DNA of 64,000 nt from NCBI GenBank assembly GCA_001801685.1, contig MGYJ01000061.1:104884-168883 (forward strand). Reading direction: 5' to 3'. Position 1 is the stretch's first letter, and each line of letters starts with the position of its first letter. Positions 9,415-20,412 of this stretch are shown here, in pieces. A model generated the notes under the pieces. It worked only from the letters and a program-made list of their open reading frames with translations. It was not told the DNA's origin and did no database searches. The translations under genes were made by a program, and so were the position numbers. Source of the stretch: Gammaproteobacteria bacterium RIFCSPHIGHO2_12_FULL_63_22 (lineage in GTDB: Bacteria > Pseudomonadota > Gammaproteobacteria > Xanthomonadales > Xanthomonadaceae).

Positions 9415-9806
9415 GCCAGGATGCGGAGTCGGACCGGCTGAAGGAATTCACCGAATTCCGGCAGCGGATGAATGACCGCATCCTCGGCCATGACAACCAG
9501 GTGGTGAAGCGTTTCTTTGCCCTGGATACGCAGACCTACAAGCCCGGCGCGCTGGACGTGAAGACCAAGGAGCTGCTCGGACTGGTCGCGTCCATGGTGC
9601 TGCGTTGCGACGATTGCATCAGCTACCACGTCGCCCAGTGCAAGGAAGCCGGGGTCAACCGGGACGAATTCTTCGAGGCCTTCAGCGTCGGGCTGGTGGT
9701 GGGTGGCAGCATCGTCATACCGCACCTGCGCCGGGCGGTCGATTTCCTGGATCGCATCGAAGGCGAGGGCGCCCATGCAGCCGCCCCCGGCCACGACCAC
9801 AGCTGA
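9411..9806 (+). CDS. AhpD-like carboxymuconolactone decarboxylase family protein
   Basis: A 131-residue protein of the all-helical carboxymuconolactone decarboxylase/AhpD superfamily. The redox pair CDDC near residues 66-69, in MVLRCDDCISYHVAQC, is followed by the conserved His of the AhpD-type active site. The pair implies a thiol peroxidase or disulfide reductase role, not decarboxylation. Four-base overlap with grxC supports a shared redox function. The C-terminal tail is short and His/Ala-rich. The physiological partner cannot be read from the sequence. Confidence 0.82.
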   Translation: MSQDAESDRLKEFTEFRQRMNDRILGHDNQVVKRFFALDTQTYKPGALDVKTKELLGLVASMVLRCDDCISYHVAQCKEAGVNRDEFFEAFSVGLVVGGSIVIPHLRRAVDFLDRIEGEGAHAAAPGHDHS

Positions 9807-9810
9807 GACT

Positions 9811-9869
9811 GTGGGAGCGGCCTTGGCCGCGATGAGCTTGCAGGCAATCGCGGCCAAGGCCGCTCCCAC
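9811..9869. repeat. REP-type inverted pair (BIME-like) after the AhpD-like gene
   Basis: Two perfect 23-base arms (9811-9833 and 9847-9869) face each other across a 13-base loop. Each arm starts with GTGGGAGCGGCC and itself folds as GCGGCC-TT-GGCCGC. This is the layout of two head-to-head REP units. The element begins five bases after the stop codon and could act as a transcription barrier or mRNA 3' stabiliser. A near-identical element, with one base different in each arm core, lies inside sucB at 33553-33622. Confidence 0.85.
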
Positions 9870-10050
9870 GGGCCGCTCCAGCAGGCCGCTGTTATACTGC
9901 CCACTGACCGCGATCCGGATGCGTCAGTCTTCCAGTAAAATCAATAACTTGGACTGAAGGCGGCCGGTTTTCGGATGACCTGAAACCACGCGGCGGGGCG
10001 GGACCCCGACAGCCGGCAACAGTCCGGTTCCGCACCACCCATTGGTTGCC

Positions 10051-13000
10051 ATGCGCCTTTCCACGATCAAGCTGTCCGGCTTCAAGTCCTTCGTCGATCC
10101 CACCGTGCTGCACCTGCCGACCAACATGACCGGCGTCGTTGGTCCGAATGGCTGCGGCAAGTCCAACATCATCGACGCCGTGCGCTGGGTGATGGGCGAG
10201 AGCTCCGCCAGCCGACTGCGCGGCGACAGCCTGACCGACGTGATCTTCTCCGGTTCGTCGTCCCGCAAGCCGGTCAGCCAGGCTACGGTCGAGCTGGTTT
10301 TCGACAATGCCGAGGGCGCGATTGGCGGCGAATACGCGCGCTATGCCGAGATTTCGGTCAAGCGCTCGGTCAGCCGCGACGGCCAGTCCAACTACTACCT
10401 CAACGGCGCGCGCTGCCGCCGGCGTGACATCACCGACTTGTTCCTCGGCACCGGCCTTGGCGCACGCAGCTACTCGATCATCGAGCAGGGCATGATTTCG
10501 CAGATCATCGAAGCCCGCCCGGAAGACCTGCGCGTTTACCTGGAAGAAGCCGCCGGCATTTCCAAGTACAAGGAACGGCGCAAGGAAACCGAAACCCGCA
10601 TCCGCCACACCCGCGAAAACCTCGAGCGCCTGACCGACCTGCGCGAGGAAGTGGACAAGCAGATCGACCACCTGAAACGCCAGGCGCGCGCCGCCGAGCA
10701 ATACCAGGGCCTGCAGGCCGAGCGACTGAACAAGGACGCGCAACTCAAGGCGCTGGAATACCGCAAGCTCGATGCCGAACTCGCTGGTTTCCGCGAACTG
10801 CTGACCCAGGACGAGCTGAAACTTCAGCAGATCCTTGCCGACCAGCGCGCGGCCGAAGCCCAGATCGAAACCTGCCGTGTGCAGCAGGGCGAAGCCAGCG
10901 AAAAACTCGGCGCGGTGCAGGCCGAAGGCTATCGCGTCAGCGGCGAACTGGCGCGCATCGAACAGCAGATCACCCACCAGCGCGAACTGCGGCAGCGACT
11001 CGAGACCGCGCGCGCCGAGGCTGATGCCGCGTTTGCGCAGATTGGCGAGCACATCACCGGCGATGAACGCCAGATGGGCGAACTGCGCACCACGATCGCC
11101 GAGTCGGATCCGCGCCTGGCCGCACTTAACGCCGAAGATGAACAACGCCAGGAAGCCTTGCGCGTGGCGGAAGCCGCGCTGCACGACTGGCAGCAGCGCT
11201 GGGACGCGTACGCACGCGCCCAGTCGGAGTCCTCGCGCTGGGCGGAAGTCGAGCGCACCAAGATCGAATACCTGGAAAAGCAGGCCGCCGATGCCGCCCG
11301 TCGTCGCGACGTGCTGTCCGCGGAGCGCAGCGGCCTCGATACGGCCGCACTGCTTGCATCGCTGGCGACGATGTCGGCCGAGCACGACCAGAACAAGTCC
11401 GGGCTCGATGGCCTTGCCACCGCCCTGGAAGAACGCAAGACGGCCCTGTCCGTGCTGCAGGAACAGCAGCGCCAGATGCAGGCCGAGTTGTCGGACACGC
11501 GCAAGCAGATCCAGGCGGCGCGCGGCCGGCTCGCTTCGCTGGAAGCGTTGCAGCATGCGGCGCTGGGCCAGGAAAAGAATGTTGCGCTCGACTGGCTGAA
11601 GGCCCAGGGCCTGCAGGACAAACAGCGCCTGGGCGAGGCACTGGACGTGGACGCGGGCTGGGAAGCCGCGGTCGAGACCGTGCTCGGCAACCTGCTGGAA
11701 GCCGTGGCCGTGGATTCGCCGGAAGAATGGTTCGATGCGCTGTCGAGCTTGGGCCAGGGTCGCGTCGCCCTCGTTTCATCGAGCGCCGATGCCAGTTTCC
11801 CGGTGCCGCCCGATTCACTGGCCGCACGGGTGCGCGGACCGGCATCGGTGCGCCGTCTTCTGGCCAGCGTGCATGTCGCCGATGATGTCGCGCAGGCAAG
11901 TGCCTTGCTCGCCCGGCTCGACGGCACGGAAGCGGTGGTGACCCGCGCCGGCGAGTGGTTCGGCAAGGGCTGGATTCGCGTGCTTCGCAGCGGTGAAGCG
12001 CAACAGGGCGCGCTGGCGCGCGAGAGCGAAATCAAGCAGCTCCGCGCCGAAATCGAAGCCCTGGCTGCACGCGAGACCCGACACAACGACGCGCTGACCA
12101 GCATGCGCGACCGCCTGCTGGAAGCCGAACAACTTCGCGAAGACGCCCAGCGCGGCCTGTACCTGAGCCATCGCGGCGTGTCCGAACTGGCCGGCCAGTT
12201 GCAGGGACTACGCAGCCGCGTCGAGACCGCGCAAGGTCGCGTCGCGCACATCGATACTGAACTGGCGACATTGGCGCAGACCCTGGACGAATCGCAGACG
12301 CAGGCCCGCGAAGCGCGTGCACGCCTGGGCGATGCCGTGGCGCGCATGGGCGAGCACGAAACCGAACGGCAGCAGCTCGACGCCTTGCGACGCAGCCTCA
12401 GCGAGGCGCGCGACACGGCTCGCAACCAGGCCCGCGAAGCGCGCGAGGCGGCCCATCAGCTCGCGCTTTCACTTGAAGCGCAGCGCGCGCGAGTGCTTGC
12501 CCTTACCCAGTCACTGGCACGCATGGGCAGCCAGCGGGCACAACTGGAGTTGCGCCTGAATGAATTGCTCGGGCAATTGGCCGAAGGCGACGCGCCGATC
12601 CTCAAGCTGCAGTCGGAACGGCAGACCGTACTCGACCAGCGCGTGCTGGTGGAAAAGGAACTCGGCGCCGCGCGTTCGGCGCTGGATGGCGTCGAGAACG
12701 AGCTGCGCAAGTACGAACAGACCCGCCAGCAGCGCGACCAGCAAGCCCTGGCGCAACGCGAGGCGATCGGTGCGCGGCGCCTGCAGGAACAAGCCGTCAG
12801 CCTGAAGGCCGGGCAGATCAGCGAAGCGATTGCCGCCGCCGGCCTCGAGCTGGAAACCGTGGTCCAGGCCCTGCCGGAAAATGCCGATTTCGAGATCTGG
12901 ACCAAGGCGCTGGCCGACATTGACGCAAAAATGCGCCGACTCGAGCCGGTGAACCTGGCCGCGATCCAGGAATACGGTGAGCAAAGCGAGCGCAAGACCT

Positions 13001-13557
13001 ACCTGGATGCGCAAAACGCCGACCTGTGCCAGGCGCTGGAGACGCTGGAGAACGCAATCAAGAAGATCGATCGCGAAACCCGCGGACGCTTCAAGGAAAC
13101 CTTCGACCGGGTCAATGCCGGCGTTCAGGAGCTGTATCCGCGCCTGTTCGGCGGCGGCCATGCCTATCTGGAATTGACAGGCGAGGACTTGCTCGACACC
13201 GGCGTATCGATCATGGCGCGGCCCCCGGGCAAGCGTGTTTCGAACATTTCGCTGCTGTCGGGTGGCGAGAAGGCGTTGACCGCGGTGGCCTTGGTATTCG
13301 CCATCTTCCGGCTCAATCCGGCGCCGTTCTGCCTGCTGGACGAAGTGGACGCGCCGCTGGACGAAGCCAACGTGGGTCGCTTCTCGGCGATGGTTACCGA
13401 GATGAGCGAAAAGGTGCAGTTCCTGTTCGTCACCCACAACAAGGCGACGATGGAGGCGGCGAAGCAATTGTCCGGCGTCACCATGCGCGAGCCCGGCGTC
13501 AGCCGGCTGGTGTCGGTGGACCTGGCGGAGGCCTCGCGGCTGGTGGGTGCCGCCTGA
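10051..13557 (+). CDS. smc: Chromosome segregation ATPase Smc
   Basis: A 1168-residue SMC protein that would organise and segregate the chromosome as a dimer with ScpA and ScpB; neither is in this window. Walker A is GPNGCGKSN at 31-39, and the ABC signature LLSGGEKAL and Walker B FCLLDEVDAPLD lie near the C-terminus. Between them are two long Gln/Glu/Arg/Ala-rich coiled coils flanking a hinge domain (roughly residues 505-660). The ATG at 10051 gives the standard N-terminus MRLSTIKLSGFKSF; an upstream TTG is unlikely. It is followed by zipA after 84 bases. Confidence 0.97.
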   Translation: MRLSTIKLSGFKSFVDPTVLHLPTNMTGVVGPNGCGKSNIIDAVRWVMGESSASRLRGDSLTDVIFSGSSSRKPVSQATVELVFDNAEGAIGGEYARYAEISVKRSVSRDGQSNYYLNGARCRRRDITDLFLGTGLGARSYSIIEQGMISQIIEARPEDLRVYLEEAAGISKYKERRKETETRIRHTRENLERLTDLREEVDKQIDHLKRQARAAEQYQGLQAERLNKDAQLKALEYRKLDAELAGFRELLTQDELKLQQILADQRAAEAQIETCRVQQGEASEKLGAVQAEGYRVSGELARIEQQITHQRELRQRLETARAEADAAFAQIGEHITGDERQMGELRTTIAESDPRLAALNAEDEQRQEALRVAEAALHDWQQRWDAYARAQSESSRWAEVERTKIEYLEKQAADAARRRDVLSAERSGLDTAALLASLATMSAEHDQNKSGLDGLATALEERKTALSVLQEQQRQMQAELSDTRKQIQAARGRLASLEALQHAALGQEKNVALDWLKAQGLQDKQRLGEALDVDAGWEAAVETVLGNLLEAVAVDSPEEWFDALSSLGQGRVALVSSSADASFPVPPDSLAARVRGPASVRRLLASVHVADDVAQASALLARLDGTEAVVTRAGEWFGKGWIRVLRSGEAQQGALARESEIKQLRAEIEALAARETRHNDALTSMRDRLLEAEQLREDAQRGLYLSHRGVSELAGQLQGLRSRVETAQGRVAHIDTELATLAQTLDESQTQAREARARLGDAVARMGEHETERQQLDALRRSLSEARDTARNQAREAREAAHQLALSLEAQRARVLALTQSLARMGSQRAQLELRLNELLGQLAEGDAPILKLQSERQTVLDQRVLVEKELGAARSALDGVENELRKYEQTRQQRDQQALAQREAIGARRLQEQAVSLKAGQISEAIAAAGLELETVVQALPENADFEIWTKALADIDAKMRRLEPVNLAAIQEYGEQSERKTYLDAQNADLCQALETLENAIKKIDRETRGRFKETFDRVNAGVQELYPRLFGGGHAYLELTGEDLLDTGVSIMARPPGKRVSNISLLSGGEKALTAVALVFAIFRLNPAPFCLLDEVDAPLDEANVGRFSAMVTEMSEKVQFLFVTHNKATMEAAKQLSGVTMREPGVSRLVSVDLAEASRLVGAA

Positions 13558-13641
13558 GCGCTCCGTGCGGCATAATCGGCGATAGACCGGTCCGATGGAT
13601 CGGCCCCAAGCAACCTGGTTGGCACACTCCGGAGACTGGCG

Positions 13642-14391
13642 ATGATTGAAGGACTCAGTGACACCAACATGATGCGGATCGGCATCGGCCTGGTTGCCCT
13701 GATCGTGTTCCTCGTGATCCTGTACTCCAGCCGAAACAGGCGGGGACAGGGCAGGCGCGTCGCCGCGCCGGCCGGCGACGCCGCCGACCGGGTCGAACCC
13801 ACCCTTCGCGAAGTCATCGAAGCCGAAGAGGGACGGGCCGACGAACGCCAGTCCGTCGCCGGCGACGCCGTCGGTGTCCAGTCCAGCGAAGGTGATCCTT
13901 CGGCAGTGCGCCCGGCCGGATCGGTAGGAAGCCGGCCTGCTGGCGAGTACGACAAGATCGTTTCCATCTTCCTGGTGGCGCGCGCAGGCCAGTCGCTCAG
14001 CGGCTCCGACCTGGTGGTGGCCTCTGAGAAGGCCGGGCTGGTTTACGGCCACATGAATATCTTCCACCGCATGGTGGACAAGCATCCCGAGCTCGGTCCG
14101 ATCTTCAGCGTCGCCAACCTGGTGAAGCCTGGTTACTTCGACCTGCGCAGCATCAAGGAACTGCAGACGCCGGGCATCAATTTCTTCATCACGCTGCCCG
14201 GCCCGATGTCGGCGCTGGATGCATGGGATACCTTGTTGCCGACGGCGCAGCGCATGGCCGAGCTGCTCGACGCCGTGTTGCTGGACGAAGAACGCAATGC
14301 CCTGGGTCGCCAGCGCATCGCCAATATCCGCGACGAGATGCGCGCCTACGATCGCGCCCGCGAGAAGATGAATATCCGACCGGGTCGCTAG
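13642..14391 (+). CDS. zipA: Cell division protein ZipA
   Basis: ZipA tethers FtsZ to the inner membrane during septation. The 249-residue protein has the ZipA layout: a short periplasmic N-terminus, one transmembrane helix at about 12-28, and a charged Pro/Ala/Glu-rich linker (about 30-105). The C-terminal FtsZ-binding domain (about 108-240) begins YDKIVSIFLVARAGQSLSGS and includes YGHMNIFHR. The linker is shorter than in E. coli ZipA (328 residues). A GGAG ribosome site lies upstream, and ligA begins three bases after the stop. The smc-zipA-ligA order is familiar in Xanthomonadales. Confidence 0.92.
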   Translation: MIEGLSDTNMMRIGIGLVALIVFLVILYSSRNRRGQGRRVAAPAGDAADRVEPTLREVIEAEEGRADERQSVAGDAVGVQSSEGDPSAVRPAGSVGSRPAGEYDKIVSIFLVARAGQSLSGSDLVVASEKAGLVYGHMNIFHRMVDKHPELGPIFSVANLVKPGYFDLRSIKELQTPGINFFITLPGPMSALDAWDTLLPTAQRMAELLDAVLLDEERNALGRQRIANIRDEMRAYDRAREKMNIRPGR

Positions 14392-16476
<2,085 letters not shown>

Positions 16477-16501
16477 GCCCTGCCGCAATCCGGGATAGCC
16501 A

Positions 16502-17470
16502 ATGAAAGACTGGAAGCCGACCGCGTCGATCGAAGCCATGCAGGTGCGCGCGCGCCTGAACACGCTGGTTCGCCGATTCTTCCTGGAACGCGGCGTGCTC
16601 GAGGTCGAGACCCCGATACTGTCGGCAGCCGGCAATACCGATCCGAATATCGAGAGCTTCCACCTGGATTTCAGCGGCCATGTTTCGGCGGGTGCGGCGC
16701 GGCGCTGGCTGCGCACATCGCCCGAATTCCCGCTGAAGCGATTGCTGGCGGCGGGCGTGGGCAGCTGTTACGAACTGGGCAAGGTATTCCGCAACGGCGA
16801 GATCGGGCGACTGCACAACCCCGAGTTCACCATGCTGGAGTGGTATCGCCTGGGATGGGATCACCACCAGCTGATGGATGAGTGTGCCGAACTCGTGAAG
16901 GCGGCGCTGAGACTGGTGGGCAAGAGCGCAAGTATCCGCGATACAAGTTTTCGCCAGCTCTACCTCGAGCACCTCGGCATCGATCCGCTGACCGCGAGCG
17001 AGGCGGAATTGCGCGCGCCGCTGGCTGTGTTCGACATTCGCGCCGAAGGCCTTACGCGCGACGACTGGCTGGACCTGCTGATGACCCACCTGATCCAGCC
17101 GTCCATTCCCGACAACCGCATCTTGCTGGTGTACGACTATCCCAAGAGCCAGGCAGCGCTGGCCCGGATCCGCCAGGGCGACATCCCCGTTGCGGAACGT
17201 TTCGAGGTCTATCTTGGCCCAGTGGAGCTCGCCAACGGTTATCGCGAACTCAGCGACGCCGACGAACAGCGCGAGCGATTCGTACGCGACCTGAGCCGGC
17301 GAAAGAAGAAAGGCGATTCGATTCCGCCCATCGACGAGCGACTGTTGGCCGCACTGCCCGCGCTGCCCGATTGCTCGGGCGTGGCCATGGGCCTGGATCG
17401 CCTGCTGATGATGATGCTGGACGCCGAGCGAATCGCGGACGTCATCGCCGTGCCCTTCGACCGGGCCTGA
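16502..17470 (+). CDS. epmA: EF-P (R)-beta-lysine ligase EpmA
   Basis: A 322-residue class II lysyl-tRNA synthetase-like enzyme without an anticodon-binding domain, the hallmark of EpmA/PoxA/GenX. EpmA attaches beta-lysine to elongation factor P. Class II motifs are visible: FFLERGVLEVETPIL, then RTSPEFPLKRLLAAG and FRNGEIGRLHNPEFTMLEWY (motif 2), and GVAMGLDRLLMMML (motif 3). It follows ligA by 25 bases on the same strand. Neither efp nor epmB is in the window. The gene converges on the minus-strand diguanylate cyclase. Confidence 0.92.
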   Translation: MKDWKPTASIEAMQVRARLNTLVRRFFLERGVLEVETPILSAAGNTDPNIESFHLDFSGHVSAGAARRWLRTSPEFPLKRLLAAGVGSCYELGKVFRNGEIGRLHNPEFTMLEWYRLGWDHHQLMDECAELVKAALRLVGKSASIRDTSFRQLYLEHLGIDPLTASEAELRAPLAVFDIRAEGLTRDDWLDLLMTHLIQPSIPDNRILLVYDYPKSQAALARIRQGDIPVAERFEVYLGPVELANGYRELSDADEQRERFVRDLSRRKKKGDSIPPIDERLLAALPALPDCSGVAMGLDRLLMMMLDAERIADVIAVPFDRA

Positions 17471-17496
17471 AGCAAGGCCTGGAAAAAGCGCCGCCC

Positions 17497-18768
17497 TCAG
17501 GCCAGTCCGGGAATGCCCTCGGCGGGTGCCGTGGCCACCATCACCCGGTTGCGCCCTTGGGCCTTGGCCTCGTAAAGCGCCTGGTCGGCCTGCATCAACA
17601 GGCTCTCCGGCGTCTGTCCATGCTCCGGGAAAATCGCCACGCCGATGGAGGTGGTGAGTTTCGGCAGCAGTTGGCCTTCGTGCATCACGTCCATCCCGGC
17701 CAGCACGCGCATCAGCTCACCTGCGCGGCGCAGGGCAACGCCGATGTCCATCTCGGGCGCGATCAATACGAATTCCTCGCCGCCCTGGCGGCAGGCGATG
17801 TCCTCGCTGCGCGAGTAGCTTTGCAGGATGCGCGCGAAAGCGACCAGCACCGCATCGCCTGCGGGATGTCCGAAGCGGTCGTTGAAATCCTTGAAGTGGT
17901 CCAGGTCGAAGGCGAGCACCGTCAACGACAATCCGCGGCGCTTGCTGCGCGAGAGTTCGCGGCCCAGGGATTCACTCAGGTAACGACGGTTGAACAAGCC
18001 GGTCAGCGGATCGCGCACCGACAGGTCGCGCAGGCTTTGTCGCAGTTTCAGGTTGGCCAGCGCCAACGCCAGCTGATCGGCGGCGGCGACCGCCACCTGC
18101 AGTTTCGGAAAGGCGCCGGTGCCGTGCGCACTCAGGTAGATCCAGCCCAGCGATTCGCCCTGGGCGACCAGTGGGATGCAGGCGGCACTGAATGATTCGC
18201 CGCCTTCAACCGCAGCCACGTGTGCGCATAGGCTTTCCGGCGATGCGCTGTTGCCCAGGTGCATGCGCTTGCGTTGCATGCACCAACAGTCTTCGGCGCT
18301 GGCCTGGTTGTGGGTATTGCCGGCGTGGATTCCCCACAGATGGGTGGCTTCGGCAAGGCCCTCGCCATCGATCAGCGGATAGATGGTGCCGGCGCTGTCG
18401 GGCAGCAACAGGGACAGCATCTGCTCGCTGATCTGCAAGGCTTCAGCCAGGTCGGTGCAGCCGATCAGCAGATTGCCGTATCGGCCCAGCAAGGCAAGGT
18501 CGGTGCTTCGCGATTCCTGGCTCACCTGCAGCTTCTGCAGGTCGAGGCGGGCAGTTTCAGCCAATTGCTCGCTGGCGAGGGCGCGTTCTTCGGCCTGGGC
18601 CAGCAATTGGTGCACGGTGGCGATCAGGATCAGGCCGCAGGCGAGGGTGCCGGCGACGACCAGCGGGCTCTTCAGGGCCAAGGCCAGGCTCGTCACGAGG
18701 ACCAGCAACAGGCCCGCCAGGCCGTAGAAGGCCGGCCGCGCGTGCCCAGGTCGCAAGGCTAGTCTCAT
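17497..18768 (-). CDS. Membrane GAF-GGDEF diguanylate cyclase
   Basis: A predicted c-di-GMP synthase of 423 residues. Two N-terminal transmembrane helices (about residues 15-55) precede a coiled segment and a GAF-like sensor domain (about 80-235). The GGDEF domain has an intact GGEEF active-site loop (CRQGGEEFVLIAPEM). An RxxD inhibitory site (RSED) sits five residues before the loop, so product feedback is likely. DLDHFKDFNDRFGH supplies the metal-binding Asp and substrate contacts. I take the ATG at 18768, preceded by TAAGG; an in-frame TTG 23 codons upstream is less likely. The signal sensed by the GAF domain is unknown. Confidence 0.88.
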   Translation of the reverse strand: MRLALRPGHARPAFYGLAGLLLVLVTSLALALKSPLVVAGTLACGLILIATVHQLLAQAEERALASEQLAETARLDLQKLQVSQESRSTDLALLGRYGNLLIGCTDLAEALQISEQMLSLLLPDSAGTIYPLIDGEGLAEATHLWGIHAGNTHNQASAEDCWCMQRKRMHLGNSASPESLCAHVAAVEGGESFSAACIPLVAQGESLGWIYLSAHGTGAFPKLQVAVAAADQLALALANLKLRQSLRDLSVRDPLTGLFNRRYLSESLGRELSRSKRRGLSLTVLAFDLDHFKDFNDRFGHPAGDAVLVAFARILQSYSRSEDIACRQGGEEFVLIAPEMDIGVALRRAGELMRVLAGMDVMHEGQLLPKLTTSIGVAIFPEHGQTPESLLMQADQALYEAKAQGRNRVMVATAPAEGIPGLA

Positions 18769-18956
18769 GCCATGCACCTTAGGGGCTTTGTGGGGGGCTG
18801 ACAATGCGGTGCGTGTGCGGGCGATCACAGCTCGCAAGATGAATTGCCGCTGAGCGTTGCAGGCTTGCGACGCAGTATTCGAAACGCATTCATCGGACGC
18901 CGAATATCTTTGCCTCGTCGACAGCGAGTCGATGGGTCAATTTTGGAGAATGGGCG

Positions 18957-19568
18957 ATGAAAAGAATCTTCAAACCTGGTTTCCTGGCAGGGCTTGCGCT
19001 TGCCCTGGCGGCAGTCGCCGGTGGTGCCCAGGCAGCCTACGGCTACCAGGGCGGCTACTACGACAGCCGGTATCGCGACGATGGCTATCGCGATTCATAC
19101 GATCGCGCGGTTCGCTGCGAGTCGCGCAATGGCCGCACGAACTATTGCCGCATGGATACCCGCGGCGGCGTAAGACTGATTGCCCAGATGTCGCAAAGCG
19201 CGTGCATCCGTGGCCGTACCTGGGGCGTCGGCCGGGATTCGGTATGGGTGACTCGAGGCTGCCGCGGACGTTTTGTTGCCGCGAGCTATCGTGATTCCCG
19301 CTACGGCTACCGCAATGACCGGTATGACGATCGTTACGCTGATCGCTACGACGATCGCTACGGCTACGGCTATGGTTCCGGCCGGGTGATCCGTTGCGAA
19401 TCGCACGATGGCCGTTACAACTTCTGTGGAAGCTATGGTTACGGTGGTCGCGCGCAGCTTCGCCGCCAGCTCAGTGATTCCAGTTGCCGCTTGAACGTGA
19501 GCTGGGGCACTCGCAATGGCGGCGTCTGGGTGGATCGCGGCTGCCGCGCGGAGTTCGTGATCTACTGA
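18957..19568 (+). CDS. Secreted protein with two DUF3011 domains
   Basis: A 203-residue exported protein of unknown function. A signal peptide covers about residues 1-26 (AGGAQAA cleavage region). Two similar domains follow, each with RCES..GR..(Y/F)C near its start and a WG..(R/G)..VWV.RGCR end, matching DUF3011. Conserved Cys positions suggest internal disulfides, fitting a periplasmic or extracellular location. The domains are joined by a Tyr/Arg/Asp-rich repeat (RYDDRYADRYDDRYGYGYG). The ribosome site is GGAG. Its 3' end overlaps the convergent downstream gene by seven bases. Confidence 0.85.
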   Translation: MKRIFKPGFLAGLALALAAVAGGAQAAYGYQGGYYDSRYRDDGYRDSYDRAVRCESRNGRTNYCRMDTRGGVRLIAQMSQSACIRGRTWGVGRDSVWVTRGCRGRFVAASYRDSRYGYRNDRYDDRYADRYDDRYGYGYGSGRVIRCESHDGRYNFCGSYGYGGRAQLRRQLSDSSCRLNVSWGTRNGGVWVDRGCRAEFVIY

Positions 19569-20329
19569 CTGGGCTTGCTTCGCGGCCGCGCGGCAGTCGA
19601 TGCCTTCTTGCGTGCTGATTGAGCCGCTTTCGTTGCCTTCGCAGCCTTCTTCGCAGGCGCTGCTGGCTTCAGTGTCGGACTGGCGAATTCGGCGACACGC
19701 AGCCCCCAGGTGGTGGCCAGGCGCAGCGGCGGCAGGGCAAGCGTCAGTGCTTCTGCGCTCCAGCGCCGCAGCGTCGTCGGCGCCAGGTTCAAGGCGTCCG
19801 ACAAGGGTGCGGGCAGCCAGTCGGCGCCAGCGCGTCGCAAGCGACAGACGCTGTCGGCATAGCGACCCGCGGCCCAGGTGGCGGCAACGGCTTTCGCGGT
19901 AGCGGTGATCAGAGGCTCCAGCGGCGTGTAGCGGATCAGTGGGCTGCTGACGCTGTCCGGCACCCAGGCCCTCAACACCGACTTCAATCCCTCTTGCGAA
20001 GCCAGCGGGGTCATCACGCTCTGCGTTTGCGCCACTGCGAGGATGCCCTCGACTTCCCAGCCCGCGGGCTTGAGGTGGTAACGCGCGTAGATCTGTTTCA
20101 CCAGCAGGCGCTGGATACGTTCCGGCGCGTCGCCACGGCCCGCATCGGTAACGGCGCGCGGCAGGAAGGGCTTCATCATCGGCAGGCGGTCGAGGGCCAC
20201 CTGCAGCGCCGCAGCGGCGCCTGCCTTGACGCAGGCGGCGTGCAGCGTGCGTTCGACGCCGGACTCGGGCAGCACCACTTCGAGATTCGCGGCGTCGGCC
20301 TTCGGGGCAGGTTTTCGAGTAATTGCCAT
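19562..20329 (-). CDS. Unrecognised protein with Lys/Ala-rich tail
   Basis: I do not recognise this 255-residue protein. The first 200 residues look like a soluble, helix-rich domain with no obvious catalytic motif, signal peptide or clear membrane helix. The last 45 residues are strongly basic and low in complexity (APAKKAAKATKAAQSARKKAST), like histone-H1-type or nucleic-acid-binding tails. The basic tail suggests binding to DNA, RNA or another polyanion, which is inference only. It starts 83 bases from the divergent mtnA gene. Codon use resembles its neighbours, so I consider it a real gene. Confidence 0.7.
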   Translation of the reverse strand: MAITRKPAPKADAANLEVVLPESGVERTLHAACVKAGAAAALQVALDRLPMMKPFLPRAVTDAGRGDAPERIQRLLVKQIYARYHLKPAGWEVEGILAVAQTQSVMTPLASQEGLKSVLRAWVPDSVSSPLIRYTPLEPLITATAKAVAATWAAGRYADSVCRLRRAGADWLPAPLSDALNLAPTTLRRWSAEALTLALPPLRLATTWGLRVAEFASPTLKPAAPAKKAAKATKAAQSARKKASTAARPRSKPSQ

Positions 20330-20412
20330 GCCCCAGCATAACGCGGGCCAGCGAGCCCTGCGAAGCGGGCGTCCAGCCCGGCTAAACTAGGCCATCGCCC
20401 AGGAAAACCGAC

